64,000 nucleotides of DNA from JAZLJD01 sp045617725 (GTDB lineage Bacteria > Bacillota > Clostridia > Lachnospirales > Lachnospiraceae): positions 1 to 64,000 of the forward strand of contig JAZLJD010000054.1 of the NCBI GenBank assembly GCA_045617725.1, in the 5' to 3' direction. The position numbers and the translations under genes were made by a program. Below, piece by piece: positions 8,701 to 15,376 of the stretch. The notes beneath the pieces are model-generated. The model ran no database searches, was not told the DNA's origin, and saw nothing but the letters and a program-made list of their open reading frames with translations. How positions within the stretch are numbered: position 1 is the stretch's first letter; the number at the start of each line of letters is the position of its first letter.

Positions 8701-9582
8701 ATGAAAGATTATATTGCAACAGCGATTACCGGAAACGGCCAGATTCGTATTTTTGCCGCTACAACGCGGGAAATGGTGGAATATGCCAGAAAATGTCATG
8801 ATATGAGCCCGGTTGCAACGGCGGCATTGGGACGCCTTATGACGGCAACGGTTATGATGGGCAGCATGATGAAGGGAGACGAGGATCTCATTACGCTTCG
8901 TGTACGTGGAGATGGTCCCATCGGAAGTATCCTGGCTACCGCCGATTCCCATGGTAAGGTAAAAGGATATGTAGGAAATCCGATGGTCGAACTTCCGCTC
9001 AATCCCGCCGGTAAGCTGGATGTGGGCGGCGCCGTAGGCAGGGGCTTCCTTACCGTAATTCGGGATATCGGCCTTAAAGATCCTTATGTTGGAGAGGTAG
9101 AACTGAAGACCGGAGAAATCGGAGATGACCTGACTTACTACTTCGCCTCCTCGGAGCAGGTTCCTTCTTCCGTCGGACTGGGAGTACTCGTGGACAAAGA
9201 CTTAAGCGTTAAGCAGGCAGGTGGTTTTATCGTGCAGCTTCTTCCTTTTGCGGAGGATGAGACGATTGAACAGCTGGAAGCGAATCTTTCAAAAATAAAC
9301 TCGGTTACGGCCTTGCTGAATGCGAACCTGAGCCCGGAAGAGATTATCGAAAAGGTGCTTGAAGGAATGGAGCCGGAGTTTACGGGAACCATGCCGGTGG
9401 AATTCTACTGTAACTGTAACAGACAGCGCGTAGAGAAAGCGTTAATCAGTTTGGGGGCAGAGGAACTGCAATCCCTCGTGGAAGACGGGAAGGAAGAGGA
9501 ACTGAAATGTCAGTTCTGTAACAAAAGCTATCGTTTTTCGCCTCGCGATTTAGAAAAATTGTTAAAATTCGTAACAAATTAA
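8701..9582 (+). CDS. hslO: Hsp33 redox-regulated chaperone, 293 aa
   Basis: Cytoplasmic holdase that is activated by oxidation. Near-complete family match: ATAITGNGQIR at the N-terminus, RVRGDGPIG near 64, GYVGNP near 88, and the C-terminal zinc switch FYCNCNR near 237 with CQFCNKSYRF near 268, giving the CxC...CxxC set. Length 293 is typical. The start at 8701 directly follows AATGTGAGTGTGAAAC, a weak ribosome-binding site, but the N-terminal homology fits. Monocistronic between the 8651 terminator and the sigma factor gene. Confidence 0.95.
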   Translation: MKDYIATAITGNGQIRIFAATTREMVEYARKCHDMSPVATAALGRLMTATVMMGSMMKGDEDLITLRVRGDGPIGSILATADSHGKVKGYVGNPMVELPLNPAGKLDVGGAVGRGFLTVIRDIGLKDPYVGEVELKTGEIGDDLTYYFASSEQVPSSVGLGVLVDKDLSVKQAGGFIVQLLPFAEDETIEQLEANLSKINSVTALLNANLSPEEIIEKVLEGMEPEFTGTMPVEFYCNCNRQRVEKALISLGAEELQSLVEDGKEEELKCQFCNKSYRFSPRDLEKLLKFVTN

Positions 9583-9647
9583 AAAATAGCCACAAAAGAA
9601 CATATCTCGTCCGTATCACTTATGCAGGGCGAGAGAAGGGAGAAGTT

Positions 9648-10175
9648 GTGACCGAAGAAGCTTTTCTTGCCGGCATCCGAAAGATGCAGAAGGAAGATCG
9701 GGATGGACTTAAGGAAATTTATGAGGCCTATTTCCCGTACATATTCAAAATAGTCAATGAAATACTGCAGAATCGGGAAGATGCCGAGGATGTTACGCAG
9801 GAGTTTTTCATACGCCTTTACCGTGTTGCTTCCATGTACAAGGAGGGAAGCGGGCATAAGGGCTGGATGGCGACGATTGCCAGAAACCTGGCGCTTGACC
9901 ACATTCGAAAGTACAGTCGGGAAGAGGCTGTGGAGGAAATGGAAGACTACGCGACGGAAACCATAAACGGCCCGGAAAGTGAAGTGGTCGGCGATATGGT
10001 GATTGAGCAGGCGTTGAATCTTTTGCAGGATGTGGACCGACAGATTGTTGCGATGAAGGTTCTCGGTGATATGAAATTCCGCGAGATTGCGGATGTGCTT
10101 AAGATGCCGCTGGGCACGGTGACCTGGCGATATCAAAGCGCGATGAAACTGTTAAGGAGGTGCGGTTTTGAGTAA
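9648..10175 (+). CDS. ECF-type RNA polymerase sigma factor, 175 aa
   Basis: Start is GTG at 9648 with GAGAAGGGAGAAG upstream. Region 2 is seen as EIYEAYFPYIFKIVNEIL and AEDVTQEFFIRLYR (about 24-63), followed by WMATIARNLALDHIRKY. Region 4 is at the C-terminus: QIVAMKVLGDMKFREIA, then MPLGTVTWRYQSAMKLLR as the helix-turn-helix. The gene overlaps the next by 8 bases, so the two are translationally coupled, the usual layout for an ECF sigma factor and its anti-sigma partner. No autoregulatory promoter was recognised upstream. Confidence 0.92.
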   Translation: MTEEAFLAGIRKMQKEDRDGLKEIYEAYFPYIFKIVNEILQNREDAEDVTQEFFIRLYRVASMYKEGSGHKGWMATIARNLALDHIRKYSREEAVEEMEDYATETINGPESEVVGDMVIEQALNLLQDVDRQIVAMKVLGDMKFREIADVLKMPLGTVTWRYQSAMKLLRRCGFE

Positions 10176-10947
10176 GGATTTACGAACAGAATTAGAAAAC
10201 ATGACTTATGAAGATACTCCGGATCTTTGGGACCGCATCAATAAGGGCATTGATGAAGGCCTTTATATGGAAGGAAACGAGCAGTATCTTCCGAAAGAAT
10301 CCTTAAAGAGAAAGAAGCCGGTCATTGTAAAACTGCTTCCTTATGTGGGCGCGGTGGCAGCAGTCCTTTTTTGCATCGTGATTTTCCCGAAGGGAAGCAG
10401 CGTAAAAAAGAGCGCGGATATGGCAGCAGCGGAAAGCAATGTTATGATGGTAGCGGCACAAAGCGAGAATGTAGCAGATGTCGCCGAAACTTACGACGCA
10501 TTCACCGATGATATACCGGTGCCCGCTCCGGAAGCACCGAAGGACGGAATTAACGGGAATGCGATATACATGAACGATAAGTCAGTTAATTCCACGGTGG
10601 ATTTTTCTGCAAACCGTGGCGAATTCGCGGGGGTAACTGCATTTAAGGAGGAGGCGGAAGAAAAGAGTCTGTTATATCGGGATGTTCCCAAGGACTTTTC
10701 CGACAAGAGTAAGGTATGTACAGTCCTTGAAATGACTGTCACCGATCGTGGGGAAGTTATATATTCCCTTGCAGATCGAAACGAAGAGGTAACTTACACG
10801 GTGCACCTGTCCCATAATCTGGTTTCCGAGTATGAGGGAGACCTTACGGAGCTGATGAAGGTGGGTGAGATATACACGCTGCGACTCGGATATCTGGATG
10901 ACGGAACCTGCATCATGAACTATGTTCCGTTGTGTGTTTCCGAATAA
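10168..10947 (+). CDS. Membrane-anchored protein, likely anti-sigma partner of the upstream ECF factor, 259 aa
   Basis: Start is TTG at 10168, just after GGAGGTGCGGTT, overlapping the sigma gene by 8 bases. Residues 1-50 are charged and cytoplasmic (includes TPDLWDRINKGIDEGL). One transmembrane helix (LLPYVGAVAAVLFCIVIF) lies near 54-72. The outer part is Ala/Pro/Asp-rich and ends in a compact domain from about residue 170. The Cys/His zinc anti-sigma motif HxxxCxxC is absent, so assignment as anti-sigma rests on gene order, coupling and topology. The DLWDRI segment is common in N-termini of such partners in clostridia. Confidence 0.72.
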   Translation: MSKDLRTELENMTYEDTPDLWDRINKGIDEGLYMEGNEQYLPKESLKRKKPVIVKLLPYVGAVAAVLFCIVIFPKGSSVKKSADMAAAESNVMMVAAQSENVADVAETYDAFTDDIPVPAPEAPKDGINGNAIYMNDKSVNSTVDFSANRGEFAGVTAFKEEAEEKSLLYRDVPKDFSDKSKVCTVLEMTVTDRGEVIYSLADRNEEVTYTVHLSHNLVSEYEGDLTELMKVGEIYTLRLGYLDDGTCIMNYVPLCVSE

Positions 10948-11162
10948 ATGAAGTAACAAAAAAGAACTGTTCATTTTTATATAGTTATACACAATCTGTT
11001 ATATGTTAAAAGACCGTAAAATCAAGGTTTTGCAGGCAATTCAACCATCGGTTGACAATCTATAAAACTGCTACAAAGAGTAGGAAAATACTTATATAAA
11101 TAGTTTTTGTATAAGATTTTTCTTTTGAAGACACAAAAATTTCATAAATTTAGACATAAAAA
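10948..11162. other. AT-rich intergenic region
   Basis: I see no gene here. The base composition falls sharply relative to the genes on the left, with long A/T tracts. It marks the left edge of the AT-rich accessory patch that runs to about 12.2 kb. Confidence 0.6.
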
Positions 11163-11200
11163 TAAAGTTGCCTACCGACTTCTCGATAGACAACTTTTTG
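11163..11200. terminator. Bidirectional terminator
   Basis: AAAGTTG pairs with CAACTTT, and the inner arms CTA-CGA and TCG-TAG continue the stem across a short loop. A/T runs on both sides allow it to work on both strands. It closes the minus-strand DUF4160-DUF2442 pair and any plus-strand read-through from the anti-sigma gene. Confidence 0.75.
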
Positions 11201-11202
11201 AT

Positions 11203-11460
11203 TTACTGAATAGAATATAAAACATCTGGGTCTATATCTATACAATTTGTTGGGTTGTATTCTCCAGATATATCCCAAGCTAAAGTATGATTAATTACAG
11301 TGCAACGATTTTTGTAAAAGTCCTTATCATTAAGCTTGGAAAAAATTCCTTTTTTTAATAGATGGTTTACATCATAATGTACAATTTTACCATCTTGAAA
11401 TAGAACCTCTACTATATAATTTTCTTTAGGTATAACTTGTACTACTTCTGGTGTAAACAT
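11203..11460 (-). CDS. DUF2442 family protein, 85 aa
   Basis: Small protein with the DUF2442 pattern: PEVVQVIPKENYIVEVLFQDG at the N-terminus (strand-turn-strand with a central FxDG), then YDVNHLLKKGIFSKL, and the late AWDISGEYNPTNCIDIDPD. Its start follows an AGGAGG site in AAGGAGGTTTT. It lies 9 bases downstream of the DUF4160 gene on the same strand. DUF4160-DUF2442 pairs are widespread in accessory DNA and have a toxin-antitoxin-like gene layout; no activity can be read from this sequence. Confidence 0.85.
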   Translation of the reverse strand: MFTPEVVQVIPKENYIVEVLFQDGKIVHYDVNHLLKKGIFSKLNDKDFYKNRCTVINHTLAWDISGEYNPTNCIDIDPDVLYSIQ

Positions 11461-11469
11461 AAAACCTCC

Positions 11470-11730
11470 TTACCTTAATGGGTCAATTACGACTAATTCT
11501 CCAGATTCCTTACTAATCAGCCAATTTTTCATAAGTTCGTCATAATGAATCTCGCACCATGCAAGAACTAACTTAATTTGCTTTGTAGGAAGACTTCCTT
11601 TGAATACACATCCATTTTGGATATCAATAAGTGCCTTATGCTCATTGTATATCGCATGAAAATGTGGAGGATTATGGTCCTCATAATACATATAAATTGA
11701 TATTCCAAAAAATTCTGATATTAATGGCAC
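11470..11730 (-). CDS. DUF4160 family protein, 86 aa
   Basis: Clear DUF4160 signature: GISIYMYYEDHNPPHFHAIY (about 9-28, with the conserved HNPPHFH metal-like cluster), then KQIKLVLAWCEIHYDELMKNW near the middle. Start has AAAAGGAGAAAAATT upstream on the minus strand. First gene of the two-gene unit with DUF2442, read toward the terminator at 11163. Low GC compared with the flanking core genes suggests transfer. The pair might act as a toxin-antitoxin module; this is inference from gene layout alone. Confidence 0.85.
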   Translation of the reverse strand: MPLISEFFGISIYMYYEDHNPPHFHAIYNEHKALIDIQNGCVFKGSLPTKQIKLVLAWCEIHYDELMKNWLISKESGELVVIDPLR

Positions 11731-11776
11731 AATTTTTCTCCTTTTCTTTTATCATTTTTATCCAAGTAAAGAAGAA

Positions 11777-11832
11777 AATCCTTACGGATTCCCCTCAGTT
11801 TCTCCCAAAGGGAATCCTTCTTGGTAAGGATA
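11777..11832 (-). terminator. Two-tier hairpin, probable terminator of the minus-strand pseudogene
   Basis: Two perfect 8-bp stems are nested: ATCCTTAC (11778) with GTAAGGAT (11824), and GGATTCCC (11786) with GGGAATCC (11810). Read on the minus strand it is followed by TTTTC, consistent with termination before the DUF4160 gene. Confidence 0.7.
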
Positions 11833-11843
11833 TTGTAGCATTT

Positions 11844-12215
11844 TTAACCGTAATACTCAACAGACTGTCTTGAAATATCCACCGTGATTCCGAGAATATC
11901 GAGATATTTTCTAAATACCTCTTCCATATCATCATCTTTCATACTCTTTACACGGTCAGACATTTCCCATGGCATTCTATCTTCGTAAAGAACAGAAGCT
12001 TCGTCAAAATATTCTCCGTTAGCATAAACTACATCAAAACCTTCTTCGTGTTCATTAATAGCATTTGCAAACATCGCAGCGAAGCACATATTGCAATATT
12101 CATCTTCATAATCATTTATCCACTCTTTACAGAAGTCTAAATAATCAGAAGTATTGTTAAGAGGTCAGCCAGACCGAAATCTGACTGATGTACTCTTAAC
12201 TTAATGACATTGCCT
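11844..12215 (-). pseudogene. Frameshifted acidic-protein gene, about 120 aa when repaired
   Basis: The distal part (11844-12164) is an open frame without a usable early start: it encodes NNTSDYLDFCKEWINDYEDEY, then a Met at 12089, and ends VDISRQSVEYYG. In another frame just upstream, the sequence from about 12215 encodes IKLRVHQSDFGLADLL and runs into a stop. The two join well if one base is restored near 12165, at an inverted repeat (TTAAGAG...CTCTTAA). A GGAGG site and ATG at about 12212 are themselves out of frame with that segment, so a second lesion is possible. I do not recognise the family; the protein would be small, acidic and cytoplasmic. An 81-aa remnant starting at 12089 could still be translated. 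Confidence 0.6.
12157..12199. repeat. Inverted repeat at the pseudogene break
   Basis: TTAAGAG at 12157 is matched by CTCTTAA at 12193, and GTCAG at 12164 by CTGAC at 12181. It overlaps the frameshift site of the pseudogene. A short direct repeat, TTAGATTATTTG, follows at about 12223. Either could be an excision scar. Confidence 0.5.
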
Positions 12216-12299
12216 CCAATCGTTAGATTATTTGTTAGATTATTTGGTCTAGCTTTTTGGGAGAGGCGGTACACCGACAGTTCTTTTTTTATGCGTATC

Positions 12300-12695
12300 T
12301 TACTTTTTCTTCTTAGGGCTACGGGTGCTACCGCTTTCCTTTCCGTGGTTCTTTTTGTCATTCTCCATAATCTTCCTGCAATAATCCTGCAGAATTTCAT
12401 ACTCATCCCGATCCTTGTCGGTCAGGATTTCGAGGAGATATGGGAAGGCAGTATCTTCAGAGCATAATTCCGTAAATTGCCGCGGATCGTACATGATGTC
12501 GACGCGACCTAAAAGATAATCGGTGCTGACATGGAAATAGTCAGCCAGAAGGCTTATGGTTTCAAGATTCGGTGCATACATATCCCGCTCATAGTTCGAC
12601 AGCGTGGAAACAGATAAATTCAGTTTATCGGCGATTACTCGCTGTGTTATTTTTTGCGCGTTGCGTAACAATCGTAGTCTGGAACCTATTGGCAT
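12300..12695 (-). CDS. XRE-family transcriptional regulator, 131 aa
   Basis: Canonical N-terminal Cro/C1 helix-turn-helix: RLRLLRNAQKITQRVIADKL, then LSVSTLSNYERDMYAPNLET (recognition helix), and LLADYFHVSTDYLLGRV, together residues about 5-66. The C-terminal half is charged, contains KDRDEYEILQDYCRKIME, and ends in a Lys-rich tail; it may bind a ligand or dimerise. Divergent from the secreted-protein gene at 12974; the 278-bp gap holds a perfect 9-bp palindrome at 12803-12825 that is a natural operator candidate. It may regulate that gene, itself, or both. Confidence 0.9.
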   Translation of the reverse strand: MPIGSRLRLLRNAQKITQRVIADKLNLSVSTLSNYERDMYAPNLETISLLADYFHVSTDYLLGRVDIMYDPRQFTELCSEDTAFPYLLEILTDKDRDEYEILQDYCRKIMENDKKNHGKESGSTRSPKKKK

Positions 12696-12802
12696 ACCGT
12701 ATCATCTCCGGTCCTTTTCAGTGATATGTTCATTTTACATGAATTGTGTAAGGAAAAAAGGAGACTTTAGGTATTGAGAAAAATAGAAGAAAAATACGCT
12801 CA

Positions 12803-12825
12803 AAATTTTAGTAAACCTAAAATTT
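12803..12825. promoter_or_regulatory. Palindromic operator candidate
   Basis: AAATTTTAG-TAAAC-CTAAAATTT: 9-bp perfect arms and a five-base centre, about midway between the divergent XRE gene and the secreted-protein gene. Size and symmetry suit an XRE dimer. Assignment is inference. Confidence 0.5.
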
Positions 12826-12902
12826 ACGGTATCAAATGCTCTGCGAATCATCATGAGGAGCCGGCATGGCGAGAGACCGGCCGGAAAAGAGTGAGAATCA
12901 AA

Positions 12903-12931
12903 TTGACAGCGAGAATAAGTTGACATAAAAT
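12903..12931 (+). promoter_or_regulatory. Sigma-A-type promoter of the secreted-protein gene
   Basis: TTGACA at 12903, 17-base spacer, TAAAAT at 12926. The start codon of the downstream gene is at 12974 with an AGGGAGAAG site. Confidence 0.7.
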
Positions 12932-12973
12932 TGAAGTACTTCTGAAAGAAGAAGTGACAGAAAGGGAGAAGAA

Positions 12974-13930
12974 ATGAAGAAGAAAATTTTATCTGTTGTA
13001 TTGGCACTGTGTATGGTAGCCGGCCTGTTTAGCGGAATGGCTAAGGGAACAGAGGCAAAAGAGGTTTTAGATGTGCCTATTATATGGGCCGGCAATTTAC
13101 AGGCCTTGCTTCCACCGGGTACAACTGGTGAGGAATGCCTGGAGTCATTACTTGGAACCGATTATCTGAAACCCGGAAGCGTTGTAAATTCCGGGGATCC
13201 TGTATATATGTCATACTTTCTGCTTGATGCGGGGGATGTGACCAAACTTCCTACAGATAGATGTATGTACACCGAGAGTTATTTTGCCGCTGCGGGAATG
13301 ACATTCATGCAAGAGGCTATGAAGAAGAAGGGAAATGAAGCTTTAATTTATTTTATGACGAATGTATATGGCCTATCGTCGTTTGTTGATCCTGAAGTCT
13401 TAAAAAATCCGGAGTTCCTAGAGGAGATGGAACTGGTGCATAGAAGTGGAGTTATATTCGATACAGAGGGAAAGTGCATCCCTGCTGCTCCGGGATATAC
13501 TTCATGGAAGCTTGCTTTTTATCTTCTTGAAGGGTCGGCGGCTATGGCTTTCTACGTTCCTTACGGTGTAGAAAACAAGGATTACACGCTTGTTAAGTCC
13601 GGTGACGGCAACACGAAGTGGTATGGTCCGCAGGGGCAGCTCCTTTGGGACATTGCGGAGGGCGAAACAGAAATCAACGCTGAATTAACGAACCAGAGCT
13701 GCATTCCCGACGCACTTATGCGTGATTGGGACGCCAAAGACAAAGATATCAAGGTAAGCTACCGGTACAAGGGCTACAACGTAACCGCTGTAATCCCGGC
13801 TGACAAGGTTATTGTAACCGGCGAAGAATGGTATGGAGCTGAGTATTTCGCAGACCTTTACAAGGAGTTTGTAACGGTTAAGGATTGGTTCGGCCAGGTT
13901 GTTCCCACCGATGTCCTGTTTAGTAAATAG
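12974..13930 (+). CDS. Secreted protein, paralogue family member 1, 318 aa
   Basis: Signal peptide MKKKILSVVLALCMVAGLFSG with a likely cleavage after the AKG-TEA region. The mature protein has no catalytic motif that I recognise. It is homologous to the genes at 36550 and 37612: shared blocks are an early W-x-GN segment, a PG..VNPGD-like turn (here KPGSVVNSGDP), the W-Y-G/D-x-x-G block (KWYGPQGQLLWDI), NAELTNQSCIP, DAKDKDIKVSYRYKGYNVTA, EEWYGAEYFADL and a closing VTVKDWFGQVVP. It has its own promoter and terminator and sits divergent from an XRE regulator. The C-terminal 100 residues look like a beta-rich domain. Role unknown; extracellular location is well supported. Confidence 0.75.
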   Translation: MKKKILSVVLALCMVAGLFSGMAKGTEAKEVLDVPIIWAGNLQALLPPGTTGEECLESLLGTDYLKPGSVVNSGDPVYMSYFLLDAGDVTKLPTDRCMYTESYFAAAGMTFMQEAMKKKGNEALIYFMTNVYGLSSFVDPEVLKNPEFLEEMELVHRSGVIFDTEGKCIPAAPGYTSWKLAFYLLEGSAAMAFYVPYGVENKDYTLVKSGDGNTKWYGPQGQLLWDIAEGETEINAELTNQSCIPDALMRDWDAKDKDIKVSYRYKGYNVTAVIPADKVIVTGEEWYGAEYFADLYKEFVTVKDWFGQVVPTDVLFSK

Positions 13931-13953
13931 GGTATATACAAAAATGATTCAAA

Positions 13954-13983
13954 GAGGGGGCTGCGAAAGCAGCCTCCTTTTCA
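13954..13983 (+). terminator. Intrinsic terminator after secreted paralogue 1
   Basis: GAGGGGGCTGC pairs with GCAGCCTCC around a GAAA loop and is followed by TTTTC. Confidence 0.85.
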
Positions 13984-14086
13984 GTCAGGCAACAAGCCCG
14001 GGAAAATCTGTTTACAGAGGTCGTAACATGCGTTACAATTCTATGAAGTAGTTAGAAATAAAGGAAATATTGACATAGAGGCAGTT

Positions 14087-15376
14087 ATGAAGAAACAGTT
14101 GTTTGTTGTAATTTTGGCATGTGCGGTGTCGTTTTTGGCACTGGGCTGCGATAAAGAAAAAGAGGTGCAGAAGGTGGTTGTGGATCCCGGCGTGTTCGTG
14201 GATCAGCCGAGTACGGAGCCGGTAGTGTCGGAGGCGCCTGTGGCGTCCGAAGAACCCGGTCCGAGTGCGGAACCGTCCGAAACAATCGCTCCGACAGATC
14301 CGGTGGGGACTTCTGAAGAACCGAGCGGAGAGTCCGAACAAAAGGACCCGGAGGATGTTACAATGATACCGGAAGGCAAGAAGAGAGAGCCGGTAGAAGT
14401 AAAGGGAATCTATGTGACCGGCAATAAGGCAGGAACGAACGGATTTTACGATCTTGTTACGCTGGTGGATGAGACCGAGCTGAATGCGATGGTTATCGAC
14501 ATAAAGAATGAGGACGGTTACGTCACTTATGCGATGGACAGCCCCATGGTGAATGAAATGAGTTCTCAGAAGCGATTGATCGGGGACCTGCCCGGAGTAC
14601 TTAACACCTGTAAGGAGCATGATATTTACACCATCGCCAGAATTGTTACTTTTTGCGACAATCATGCGGCTGAAACGCATCCGGAATGGGCAGTGCTTAA
14701 CAAGGATGGCAGCGTTTATCATGACAATCGTAAGCTGGCATGGCTGAATCCGTATAAGAAGGATTGCTGGGAGTATATCAGCGAGATTGCCTGTCAGGCA
14801 GCACAGGCCGGATTTGATGAAATTCAGTTTGACTACATTCGACTGAATACGGACAAGAAGATGAAGGATTTGGATTACGGGCCGGATGCGGCGGATGTGA
14901 CCAGTCAGGAAATCATCACGGAATTTGTTTCCTATATTATGGAGGAACTTGAGCCCTACGGCGTTTATGTGGCAGCGGATGTATACGGTACCATCATCGG
15001 CAGCGAAGTGGATCGTAAGAATGTGGGCCAGAATTATGTGGATATGTGTTCGAGACTCGATTATATCTGTCCGATGATTTATCCTTCTCATTATGCAGGT
15101 GGCAACTTTGGCATCGAAATTCCGGATACCGACCCTTATAAATGCATTAAGGGAGCGATGGATTTGTCTACGAAGGAGACCTCGGTCTTGGAAGGAACGC
15201 ACTGCGCGGTAGCGAGACCGTGGTTGCAGGCGTTTACCGCGACCTGGGTGAAAGGACATATCAATTACGGAATCGAGGAAGTCAAGCTGCAGATTCAGGC
15301 CGTTCACGATGCCGGTTATAATGAGTATCTTCTTTGGAATTCCGGTAATGTATATGAGAAAGGCGTATTTGAATAA
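14087..15376 (+). CDS. Lipoprotein, DUF4015-type putative glycoside hydrolase, 429 aa
   Basis: Signal peptide with lipobox FLALGC (Cys about 20) predicts a membrane-attached lipoprotein. Residues 21-95 form a Pro/Ser/Glu-rich linker. The catalytic domain starts at KGIYVTGNKAG (about 105) and shows the TIM-barrel-like series of the putative glycoside hydrolase family PF13200: ELNAMVIDIKNEDG, DIYTIARIVTFCDN, WAVLNKDGS, WLNPYKKDCWEY, FDEIQFDYIRL (likely acid/base region near 247), YVAADVYGT, DYICPMIYPSHY and LWNSGNVYE. Substrate is likely a cell-wall or surface glycan, by family only. It directly abuts addB (stop at 15374-15376, addB ATG at 15377). Confidence 0.85.
   Translation: MKKQLFVVILACAVSFLALGCDKEKEVQKVVVDPGVFVDQPSTEPVVSEAPVASEEPGPSAEPSETIAPTDPVGTSEEPSGESEQKDPEDVTMIPEGKKREPVEVKGIYVTGNKAGTNGFYDLVTLVDETELNAMVIDIKNEDGYVTYAMDSPMVNEMSSQKRLIGDLPGVLNTCKEHDIYTIARIVTFCDNHAAETHPEWAVLNKDGSVYHDNRKLAWLNPYKKDCWEYISEIACQAAQAGFDEIQFDYIRLNTDKKMKDLDYGPDAADVTSQEIITEFVSYIMEELEPYGVYVAADVYGTIIGSEVDRKNVGQNYVDMCSRLDYICPMIYPSHYAGGNFGIEIPDTDPYKCIKGAMDLSTKETSVLEGTHCAVARPWLQAFTATWVKGHINYGIEEVKLQIQAVHDAGYNEYLLWNSGNVYEKGVFE

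Noticed and set aside
9579..10136. 185-residue open frame on the minus strand opposite the sigma factor gene
   Set aside because: The plus strand encodes clear sigma region 2 and 4 motifs; the antisense frame has no ribosome site and no recognisable motif.
14033..15307. 424-residue open frame on the minus strand
   Set aside because: It is the antisense of the DUF4015 lipoprotein gene, rich in His/Arg/Ile as typical for shadow frames.
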